Assembly: GCA_964638005.1 (NCBI GenBank)
Contig: CAZWXS010000028.1
Span: 1-30,564 of the forward strand
Direction: 5' to 3'
DNA length: 30,564 nt
DNA from: JAAYYM01 sp964638005
Lineage (GTDB): Bacteria; Bacillota; Clostridia; Lachnospirales; Lachnospiraceae
Shown here: positions 8,132 through 15,003 of the stretch, piece after piece
How positions within the stretch are numbered: position 1 is the first letter of the stretch
How the letters are laid out: each line of letters begins with the position of its first letter
Made by a program: the position numbers and the translations under genes
Notes under the pieces: model-generated
Databases searched by the model: none
Told to the model about the DNA's origin: nothing
The model's input: only the letters and a program-made list of their open reading frames with translations

Positions 8132-8917
8132 ATGCATATCAGTGACTTTTTTGACTTAAAGTTGTTGGACAGTATCATGAAAGACTGGTCTCTGGCAACA
8201 GGTATGGCAACGATCGCTTTGGATGATAAAGGAAAATATATCACAAGTGAGATTGGATTTACAGACTTTTGCATTAAGTATACACGTTCTTCGGAAGAGG
8301 GGATGCGTCGGTGTGTGAAGTGTGACAATGAGTGCAGCGGAACTTATTTCTGCCATGCAGGTCTTATGGATTTTAGCGTGGACATTATGGTAGAGGATAT
8401 ATATTTGGGGAAGATTATAGGAGGACAGATCCTGCCGCAGGAACCGGACGAAGAAAAGTTCCGTGCACTTGCAGCGGAATTCGGAATTGATCCTGATGAC
8501 TATATCACAGCCCTTAGAAAGATTCCCATCAAGTCAGAGGAAGGCATCAGGGCTTCTGCAAAGTTGCTTGGAGATATGGTCAATATGCTGGTGAACTTTG
8601 AGTACAGAAAATCTCTTGAGGAACACAAACTGCAGGTATTTGACGAGGAAATCGAACAGTCGGTTAAACTGTTGTCGGAACTGAATGAACGTTCACATGC
8701 GTTGGGACAGATAGAAGGAAAACAGAAGATACTCGCACTGAATGCAGGGATCGAGGCGGCAAGGGCAGGAGAGCACGGAAGAGGCTTTGCAGTGGTGGCA
8801 AATGAGGTCGGAAAGCTGGCGTCTGCTTCCGCAGAGATCAATGGCGGAATCATGGAAGCGTTAAAGCAGCTGACGGATTCTGTTCAAAATATGGAACAAT
8901 CAAATAAAAACATGTAA
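8132..8917 (+). CDS. Soluble PocR-domain protein fused to a shortened methyl-accepting chemotaxis signalling tip
   Basis: A protein of 261 residues without membrane segments. Residues about 5-165 resemble the PocR sensory domain: conserved cysteines Cys47, Cys61, Cys64, Cys68 and Cys74 in CVKCDNEC and FCHAGLMDFS, then YLGKIIGGQI. Residues about 175-261 carry the hairpin tip of methyl-accepting chemotaxis proteins (ILALNAGIEAARAGEHGRG, FAVVANEVGKLAS), but the long methylation helices, HAMP and membrane parts are missing. The start at 8132 follows GGGAGG; an in-frame ATG at 8105 lacks such a site. It lies 12 bases before fucO, so the two are likely one transcript. In Salmonella, PocR responds to 1,2-propanediol, the product of FucO; sensing of propanediol, lactaldehyde or a related diol is an inference. 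Output could be CheA/CheW-dependent or regulatory. Confidence 0.82.
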   Translation: MHISDFFDLKLLDSIMKDWSLATGMATIALDDKGKYITSEIGFTDFCIKYTRSSEEGMRRCVKCDNECSGTYFCHAGLMDFSVDIMVEDIYLGKIIGGQILPQEPDEEKFRALAAEFGIDPDDYITALRKIPIKSEEGIRASAKLLGDMVNMLVNFEYRKSLEEHKLQVFDEEIEQSVKLLSELNERSHALGQIEGKQKILALNAGIEAARAGEHGRGFAVVANEVGKLASASAEINGGIMEALKQLTDSVQNMEQSNKNM

Positions 8918-8929
8918 AGGAGAGGTATT

Positions 8930-10078
8930 ATGGCAAACAGATTTATCTTGAATGAAACATCTTATCATGGCGCAGGAGCGATTCAGAGCATCAAGGATGA
9001 GGCGATTGCGAGAGGCTTCAAAAAGGCATTTGTATGTTCTGATCCGGATCTCGTGAAGTTCGGTGTGACAAAGAAGGTTACGGATGTATTGGATGGAGCG
9101 GGACTTTCCTATGAATTGTATTCCAATATCAAGCCCAATCCGACGATTGAAAACTGTCAATCCGGTGTTGCGGCATTCAAGGCAGCAGGTGCTGATTACA
9201 TCATTGCAATCGGAGGCGGTTCCTCTATGGATACGGCTAAGGCAGTCGGCATCATCGTGAACAATCCGGAATTTGCGGATGTCAGGAGCCTGGAAGGCGT
9301 AGCCGATACTAAGAATAAAGCAGTTCCGATTCTGGCGGTTCCCACAACGGCAGGTACCGCAGCTGAGGTAACGATCAATTATGTCATTACGGATGTTGAG
9401 AAGAACAGAAAGATGGTATGTGTGGATCCTCATGATATTCCGGTGGTTGCATTTGTGGATCCGGATATGATGTCATCTATGCCGAAGGGATTGACGGCTG
9501 CTACGGGTATGGATGCTCTGACACATGCAATTGAAGGCTATATCACGGCAGGCGCATGGGAGTTGTCTGATATGTTCCACCTGAAAGCAATTGAAATCAT
9601 CGCCCGTTCTCTTCGCGGTGCGGTTGACAATACTCCTGACGGCAGAGAAGGCATGGCACTCGGACAGTATGTGGCAGGCATGGGCTTCTCCAATGTCGGT
9701 CTCGGAATCGTTCATTCTATGGCACATCCTCTCGGAGCACTTTATGATACGCCGCATGGTATTGCCAATGCAATCATCCTGCCGACGGTTATGGAATACA
9801 ATGCAGAAGCGACAGGTGACAAGTACAAGTATATCGCGCAGGCAATGGGCGTTCAGGGAACTGAGCAGATGTCACAGGAGGCGTACAGAAAGGCAGCTGT
9901 GGATGCGGTTAAGAAATTATCCATGGATGTTGGTATCCCGACAGACTTGAAGGACATTGTCAAGAAAGAGGACATTCCTTTTCTTGCACAGTCTGCATAT
10001 GATGATGCATGTCGTCCCGGCAATCCGAAGGATACGAGCGTAGAGGATATTACGGCATTATATGAGAGCTTGTTATAA
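8930..10078 (+). CDS. fucO: Lactaldehyde reductase (1,2-propanediol oxidoreductase), iron-dependent alcohol dehydrogenase family III
   Basis: A protein of 382 residues, the same length as E. coli FucO. It reduces L-lactaldehyde with NADH to 1,2-propanediol, the fermentative end step of rhamnose and fucose breakdown; cytoplasmic. It shows the GGGS nucleotide-binding motif at 95-98, and metal ligands Asp195, His199, His262 and His276 in GMDALTHAIEGY and GIVHSMAHPLGALYDTPHG, each one residue from the E. coli positions. The N-terminus MANRFILNETSYHGAGAI is typical of FucO rather than of general Fe-alcohol dehydrogenases. AAGGAGAGG precedes ATG 8930. It follows the PocR-type sensor and ends at a bidirectional terminator. 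Confidence 0.92.
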   Translation: MANRFILNETSYHGAGAIQSIKDEAIARGFKKAFVCSDPDLVKFGVTKKVTDVLDGAGLSYELYSNIKPNPTIENCQSGVAAFKAAGADYIIAIGGGSSMDTAKAVGIIVNNPEFADVRSLEGVADTKNKAVPILAVPTTAGTAAEVTINYVITDVEKNRKMVCVDPHDIPVVAFVDPDMMSSMPKGLTAATGMDALTHAIEGYITAGAWELSDMFHLKAIEIIARSLRGAVDNTPDGREGMALGQYVAGMGFSNVGLGIVHSMAHPLGALYDTPHGIANAIILPTVMEYNAEATGDKYKYIAQAMGVQGTEQMSQEAYRKAAVDAVKKLSMDVGIPTDLKDIVKKEDIPFLAQSAYDDACRPGNPKDTSVEDITALYESLL

Positions 10079-10087
10079 TCATTGCAA

Positions 10088-10128
10088 TAAAAAAGCTTCC
10101 TGCAGGTCATTGACCGGCAGGAAGTTTT
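10088..10128. terminator. Bidirectional terminator between fucO and the convergent EAL-HDOD gene
   Basis: CTTCCTGC (10096-10103) pairs with GCAGGAAG (10117-10124); after one mismatch GGTC/GACC pairs inside, leaving a 3-base loop. An A run on the left and a T run on the right provide a U tract for either strand, fitting two convergent genes. Confidence 0.82.
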
Positions 10129-10160
10129 GATTGCAGAGGAAAAGTATTTCCACAGAAATC

Positions 10161-11384
10161 TTATAAGAAGAACACATCTTTGTACCAGCAAAGTGACTCT
10201 GTATATGCGCTGTACACCTCATCCATATTGAGGTTTGTCATAATCATGAGTCGGGAGACTTCCTGCCAGTTTGCATTTTCATATTGCTGCATGAACTCCA
10301 TGATCGGGGCAAGATCGCCCTTTTTCTCTACCAGAGCATTTGCAATCTCTTTGGAGACATTGACTTTCTTAAGTGCTTCTTCCATCGGAAGATTTAAAAT
10401 CAGATCCAGTACGGAAAACAGACCCATCAGGAATAATTCAGAAGACTTCATTGTCAGCCCGAATAATGGAGCCAGTAACTCTGCAAATTTGGCGCGCAGC
10501 AGAGACAGTCTTGTGACCTCGTTCGGTCTGTCGGTACACAGTTCCTTTGTGACAGCCGTATTGATCCATCTCTTTAACTCTTTTTGACCGAGCATTGCAG
10601 CGGCATGTCTGATGGTGGTGATGCCGGAATTGACGCTCATCCGGTTGACCATCTTGAGCAGTTCCAATACCAGAGCCGTATCACGACCTATGATGTCTGC
10701 AGCCTTTGTCAATTCAAAGTCTTCATCGTTGACCATCTTGAGCAGTTCCAGATAATTTGCCTTTAACGGTGATACCGTAGTCTCACCTTTCGTAACAGGA
10801 AGACGATAAAATTCGCCTTCAAACATCAGGAAAGCATCATCATCTTTGTATGCATCGAATTGCTCTTGGTTGTCTATATTGCCGACACAGATCTTGATAT
10901 TCGGATATACGTGATTGAAGTACAACTTTGCTTTCGTCACATCGACCTTTTTACAGTCAAGAATCATGTAATCCATCAATTTCAGAAATTCCTTGCGCTG
11001 TTCATATTCGGAAATCGGAATTTTCCTGGCGGCAAATTTATATCCGGCCTGTTTTAATTCAATCAGTCGTTTTATGTACATCAGCTCATTCGGCACAGTG
11101 TTGTCAAGCAAGAGAACCAATTGTTTGCGCTGCATACCGCATTGTTCGTCTATGTCGGAAAAGACTGCAATATTTCCGACGGGAACAAATACATCTATTC
11201 CGGGGGACAAGGTATCTATTCCCATGCTCTGTATAATTTCCAGACCGTTTACCAGACCTGCACCGTCATTTCTTCCGAATCCTTGTGAAGCAGGATCAAG
11301 CAGATAGTTCTGCTTCTGTGAGAATAGGGAATAGGCACTGACTTTCATATCTTTATCAAAAAAAGGAATAAGTGTTGCAAGCAT
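10161..11384 (-). CDS. EAL-HDOD (YuxH-like) signalling protein with a degenerate EAL domain
   Basis: A protein of 407 residues. The first half (about 1-190) resembles the EAL half of YuxH-like proteins (LIPFFDKDMKVSAYSLF, then KRLIELKQAGYKFAARKI), but no EAL catalytic signature or metal ligands can be found, so cyclic-di-GMP hydrolysis is unlikely. The second half (about 195-395) is an HDOD domain: LELLKMVNDEDFELTKAADI, then LVLELLKMVNRM, and the alpha-helical repeat with MLGQKELKRWI. Such proteins are non-catalytic scaffolds in signalling, stress or motility; the partner here is unknown. The start at 11384 is fixed by AAAGGAGG; the frame extends 27 codons upstream through the promoter and is not used. 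Transcribed alone, convergent to fucO. A link with the chemoreceptor-like protein nearby is only suggestive. Confidence 0.85.
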   Translation of the reverse strand: MLATLIPFFDKDMKVSAYSLFSQKQNYLLDPASQGFGRNDGAGLVNGLEIIQSMGIDTLSPGIDVFVPVGNIAVFSDIDEQCGMQRKQLVLLLDNTVPNELMYIKRLIELKQAGYKFAARKIPISEYEQRKEFLKLMDYMILDCKKVDVTKAKLYFNHVYPNIKICVGNIDNQEQFDAYKDDDAFLMFEGEFYRLPVTKGETTVSPLKANYLELLKMVNDEDFELTKAADIIGRDTALVLELLKMVNRMSVNSGITTIRHAAAMLGQKELKRWINTAVTKELCTDRPNEVTRLSLLRAKFAELLAPLFGLTMKSSELFLMGLFSVLDLILNLPMEEALKKVNVSKEIANALVEKKGDLAPIMEFMQQYENANWQEVSRLMIMTNLNMDEVYSAYTESLCWYKDVFFL

Positions 11385-11420
11385 TTTATAGCCTCCTTTA
11401 CACATGTAAACTATACATTC

Positions 11421-11449
11421 AGTATAGCAGAGGATGACTGATTCCGCAA
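11421..11449 (-). promoter_or_regulatory. Sigma-A-type promoter for the EAL-HDOD gene
   Basis: On the minus strand, TTGCGG (11449-11444), 17 bases, TATACT (11426-11421), 36 bases upstream of the start at 11384. Confidence 0.7.
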
Positions 11450-11548
11450 GAAAATTGCGTTTCATTAACGCTGTAACCTAAAGTATCGAATCTTTATTGA
11501 GATGATAGGCAAACCAAGTTATGGTATTCGTTCAAAAACTATGTCATA

Positions 11549-11576
11549 ATAATATGGACACGTGACCACATATTAT
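11549..11576. promoter_or_regulatory. Candidate operator for the LacI-type regulator
   Basis: Outer arms ATAATATG (11549-11556) and CATATTAT (11569-11576) enclose TGGACACGTGACCA (11555-11568), symmetrical at 12 of 14 positions around a central CG, as in many LacI-family operators. The two symmetries differ by one base in centre. It ends four bases before the -35 of the LacI promoter, so autoregulation is likely but inferred. Confidence 0.5.
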
Positions 11577-11580
11577 GGAA

Positions 11581-11609
11581 TTGATACAAAGTGCATAAGC
11601 GAATATGAT
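11581..11609 (+). promoter_or_regulatory. Sigma-A-type promoter for the LacI-GH42 operon
   Basis: TTGATA (11581-11586), 17 bases, TATGAT (11604-11609). The first gene starts about 95 bases downstream. Confidence 0.7.
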
Positions 11610-11703
11610 ATTAGATGTAGTTAGTCACTTTTGTTTTGGCCGAAACGTTATTTTGTGACAACTTCGTCTTTTGCAGATTCGGTATGTGCAAGAGGAGAAG
11701 AAT

Positions 11704-12768
11704 ATGGTATCAAGAAAAGACATTGCCAAAGAAGCAGATGTATCGGTATCGGTAGTCTCAAGAGCGCTCAATAACAGTGGGTATGTTGATGCCGAAAAGA
11801 AAAAAAGAATTGTTGAAGTTGCTGAGAGACTTGGTTATCGACCCAATCCGGTTGCCATGTCCTTGGCAAGACAGAAGACAGGACAGATTATGTTCTACTG
11901 CCGCGAAATTGAAAATGCATTTAGTATTGAACTCTATGAAGGCATGATCAAAGCGGCTGAAAAGCAGAATTATGTGGTCGTGATGCAGGGCAAGCTGGAT
12001 TTTGAAAGCATTAAAGGGATGATGATCGATGGCATTATTTTACCCAGTGAATTTATCACGGAAGTATATTTGAAAGATGTGGGTCAGAGATATTATCTTC
12101 CGGTGGTAACAGCAGGGTTTGGGTGTAGTTTGGCATTTTCCAGATCGGTTCCGGTTATCATCGCCGATTTATATAAGGGCGGAGAGATTGTTGTAGAGTA
12201 TCTTCGAGACAGAGGGCACAGAAAAATTGCAATGATCATGCCGCATGATATAGAATCACTTGCATCAAGAACACAGGCATGGCATGAATACATGTCAGGA
12301 GAGATTGGAGAAGGTTATCAGAAATACTATATACCGATTACCACAAAAGGGCTGAAAGATGATTTGAGAGCAGAAAGATTTTCGGAAGAAGAAACAAATC
12401 TAGCCGTACCTGAGAGTTATTTTCATAAGGGTGTTTTAGCAGCAGATATTTTTCTGGAGAGAAGGTTAGATGTAACAGCGGCGATTTGCTTCAACGATGA
12501 AATGTCATTGGGATTTTGCAAAAGGATGAAAGAAAGAGGATATGCGATTCCCAAAGATGTATCTCTGATCTCTTTTGACGGGGTATATCATAGGAGATAT
12601 GCAGAAACACCGATCACAACGCTTGATATGAATCCAAAACTGATGGGGTATCAATGTGTAGAAGTATTGCTGGACATGATAAACGGCAATAAGTTCAAAT
12701 ATGTAACTAATATTCCTTTAAAGATACTTGAAGGAGAGAGTGTAAAAAATCTGAACAGGAACAGATGA
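11704..12768 (+). CDS. LacI-family transcriptional regulator
   Basis: A protein of 354 residues. The N-terminus is a LacI helix-turn-helix with hinge: SRKDIAKEADVSVSVVSRAL then GYVDAEKKKRIVEVAERLGYRPNPVAMSLA. The remainder is a periplasmic-binding-like sensor and dimerisation domain, including VVEYLRDRGHRKIAMIMP and the characteristic AAICFNDEMSLGFCKRMKERGYAIPKDVSLISFD segment near the C-terminus. The start at 11704 follows AGAGGAG; the upstream extension to a TTG at 11671 lacks support. It is followed 43 bases later by a GH42 beta-galactosidase, so it most likely represses that gene and itself and is released by a galactoside or breakdown product. The effector is not deducible. Confidence 0.93.
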   Translation: MVSRKDIAKEADVSVSVVSRALNNSGYVDAEKKKRIVEVAERLGYRPNPVAMSLARQKTGQIMFYCREIENAFSIELYEGMIKAAEKQNYVVVMQGKLDFESIKGMMIDGIILPSEFITEVYLKDVGQRYYLPVVTAGFGCSLAFSRSVPVIIADLYKGGEIVVEYLRDRGHRKIAMIMPHDIESLASRTQAWHEYMSGEIGEGYQKYYIPITTKGLKDDLRAERFSEEETNLAVPESYFHKGVLAADIFLERRLDVTAAICFNDEMSLGFCKRMKERGYAIPKDVSLISFDGVYHRRYAETPITTLDMNPKLMGYQCVEVLLDMINGNKFKYVTNIPLKILEGESVKNLNRNR

Positions 12769-12811
12769 TGTTTACCGGTACAGGTGCAGTCAAAGAATAG
12801 GAGCAGATAGA

Positions 12812-14863
12812 ATGATGAGCAGGATTATCAATGGAGAAAGTATTACTTTAGGAACGTGTTATTATCCGGAGCATTGGCCGAGAGAAATGTGGGAGAGCGA
12901 TTTAAAGAGAATGCTTGCGGTAGGAATAGAAATCATTCGAATTGCTGAATTTGCATGGAGCAAATTTGAGCAGGTAGAAGGCGAATTTTCATATGTTTTT
13001 TTTGATGCATTTCTAGATATAGCAGAGGCATGTGGGATGAAAGTAATCTTCTGCACGCCCACAGCGACACCGCCTGCATGGCTGACGGAAAAGTACCCAG
13101 AGGTTCTGAATGTTGATATCAACGGGGTATCCTATGCACATGGAGAGCGAAGACAATATAATTATAATTCTCCTAAATACAATGAGCTGTCTGCGAGGAT
13201 CGTCAGAAAAATTGCAGAGCATTATGCCAAGCGAGAGTGTATTATCGGATGGCAGATTGACAATGAAATTAATTGTGAGTGTGATGTTTTTTATTCCCAA
13301 AGTGACACAATTGCCTTTCGAGAGTTTCTAAAAGAAAAGTATAAAACCTTGGATGTGTTGAATCAATCATGGGGAACTGTTTTCTGGAACCAGACATATA
13401 CAGCGTGGGAAGAAATCTATGTGCCGCGGCCAACGTATCAGAATTCTGTGAATCCGCATTTGGAATTGGATTACAAACGTTTCATATCATGTAGTGCAAG
13501 AAGATATGTAAATATGCAGAAGAAGATTTTAGACGAATATATAAAAGAAACAGACTTTATCACAACCAACGGATTATTCGGAAATCTTGATTCGCACGCT
13601 ATGACCAAAGAGAGTCTGGATTTTTTGACATATGATTCTTATCCCAATTTTGCGTACTGCATTGATTCTTATAAAGCGGAAGATGTGCTTAAGGACAGGC
13701 ACTGGAGTGACAATCTATCTGTTGTCAGATCTGTCAGTGGTAATTTTGGTATTATGGAGCAGCAGTCGGGTGCCAATGGGTGGAATACGAGAATGGAAGC
13801 ACCGACACCAAGACCGGGACAGATGACGTTGTGGACGATGCAGTCTATAGCGCATGGTGCTGACTTTGTCAGCTATTTCCGCTGGCGTACCTGTACATTT
13901 GGTACGGAGATGTATTGGCATGGGATATTAGACTATTCAGGAAGAGATAACCGCAGACTGAAAGAAGTTGCGGACATCCATACCAAAATCAATCAGATGA
14001 TGGGAATAGTCGGCAGCAAGTATGAAGCTGAACTGGCTGTGTTGTGTGATTATGATAATATATGGGACAGCGAAGTCGATAAGTGGCACGGCAGGATCGC
14101 AAAAGGAAGCCACAGGGCAATCTTTGAAGCGGCACAGCTTACGCATACACCCCTAGATTATGTATATATATCAGACGAGAGCAGCATCAATGAGCTGAGC
14201 CGATACAAGGTGATCTTTTACCCACATGCTTCGATTATGACCGAGAAAAGAGCAGCGCTCTTAACACAGTATGTAAAACAGGGAGGCACTCTGATATTAG
14301 GCTGCAGGAGCGGGTATAAAGACATTAACGGCATCTGTGTGCAGGATCGTCTGCCCGGCCTGTTGACGGAACTTACAGGAACAGATGTGACAGAGTATTC
14401 TTTTATTGCTCCGGATACAGAAAGCGTTGAAGTGGATTGGGACGGACACATTTTTCAGGCAAGTATTTTTACAGATATGCTGGCACCCTGCGGGACCGGC
14501 AGGATATGTGCCAAATACAGTTCTGATTATGCGCAGGGGACACCGGCACTTATATGCAATGAGGTGGGCGCAGGGCTGGCATACTATTATGGAAGTGCTT
14601 TTAACAGAGACATCGTAAAGGCCTTTTTAGAAAAACTGCAAATCTGCAATCCATATAAGGCAATCGTTGATCTGCCTGAGTGTTGTGAAGTTGCGGTAAG
14701 AGAAAAAAATGGAGAACGATATATGTTTATCCTGAATTACGCAAAAGATGAAGTTATGATTGATTTTCGGCAAGAGGTGTATGATCTCTTTATGGATAAG
14801 AGCCTCAAAGGAAAAGAAATGCTGAACCGATATGATGTGAAGGTGGTGAAGATGGTTCATTAA
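12812..14863 (+). CDS. Beta-galactosidase, glycoside hydrolase family 42
   Basis: A protein of 683 residues, the usual GH42 size, with no signal peptide, so it acts inside the cell on imported galactosides. The N-terminal TIM barrel opens with LGTCYYPEHWPREMWESDL and IIRIAEFAWSKFE, typical of GH42. The acid/base is Glu152 in GWQIDNEIN and the nucleophile Glu316 in GIMEQQSG. A Cys-containing segment around 155-157 (NCECD) is near the usual zinc-site region. The middle trimerisation domain includes FYPHASIMTEKRAALLTQYV, and a small C-terminal beta domain ends the protein. AGGAG lies eight bases before ATG 12812. Next to rhamnogalacturonan functions in the window, galactan side chains of pectin are a likely source of substrate; lactose-type or arabinoside activity is also possible. 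Confidence 0.93.
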   Translation: MMSRIINGESITLGTCYYPEHWPREMWESDLKRMLAVGIEIIRIAEFAWSKFEQVEGEFSYVFFDAFLDIAEACGMKVIFCTPTATPPAWLTEKYPEVLNVDINGVSYAHGERRQYNYNSPKYNELSARIVRKIAEHYAKRECIIGWQIDNEINCECDVFYSQSDTIAFREFLKEKYKTLDVLNQSWGTVFWNQTYTAWEEIYVPRPTYQNSVNPHLELDYKRFISCSARRYVNMQKKILDEYIKETDFITTNGLFGNLDSHAMTKESLDFLTYDSYPNFAYCIDSYKAEDVLKDRHWSDNLSVVRSVSGNFGIMEQQSGANGWNTRMEAPTPRPGQMTLWTMQSIAHGADFVSYFRWRTCTFGTEMYWHGILDYSGRDNRRLKEVADIHTKINQMMGIVGSKYEAELAVLCDYDNIWDSEVDKWHGRIAKGSHRAIFEAAQLTHTPLDYVYISDESSINELSRYKVIFYPHASIMTEKRAALLTQYVKQGGTLILGCRSGYKDINGICVQDRLPGLLTELTGTDVTEYSFIAPDTESVEVDWDGHIFQASIFTDMLAPCGTGRICAKYSSDYAQGTPALICNEVGAGLAYYYGSAFNRDIVKAFLEKLQICNPYKAIVDLPECCEVAVREKNGERYMFILNYAKDEVMIDFRQEVYDLFMDKSLKGKEMLNRYDVKVVKMVH

Positions 14864-14910
14864 TCGATTTTGAAAATCAGATACGGTTAATGATAAAATC
14901 GACTATTTTT
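14864..14910 (+). terminator. Possible terminator after GH42
   Basis: TCGATTTT (14864-14871) pairs with AAAATCGA (14895-14902), followed by CTATTTTT. The loop is long (23 bases) and the stem AT-rich, so termination may be weak. Confidence 0.45.
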
Positions 14911-14940
14911 GCGAACTTGCATTTTCTTCCCCAATTCCCC

Positions 14941-14969
14941 TTGACGATTAAAAAATGGAGCCTTATCAT
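14941..14969 (+). promoter_or_regulatory. Sigma-A-type promoter for the UvrA-like gene
   Basis: TTGACG (14941-14946), 17 bases, TATCAT (14964-14969), 34 bases before the start at 15004. This is the closest match to consensus that I saw in the window. Confidence 0.72.
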
Positions 14970-15003
14970 AGTACTACTGCACATATTTTACAGGAGGATA
15001 AGG

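Larger units (their letters stand above)
11385..11703. other. Divergent regulatory region between EAL-HDOD gene and LacI gene
   Basis: A 319-base AT-rich spacer. It holds a minus-strand promoter (11421-11449), an inverted repeat with a CG centre (11549-11576), a plus-strand promoter (11581-11609) and about 95 bases of leader before the LacI gene. The leader contains AACGTT at 11644-11649 (CG at its centre), which could be a weak second operator. No open frame of interest is present. Confidence 0.55.

Noticed and set aside
11559..11564. CACGTG box as a known bacterial factor site
   Set aside because: A six-base palindrome alone is not meaningful; it is reported only as the centre of the larger candidate operator.
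14890..15003. Longer N-terminus for the UvrA-like protein
   Set aside because: The extension would read through the promoter at 14941-14969 and has no ribosome site, while 15004 has AGGAGG and starts at the conserved N-terminus.
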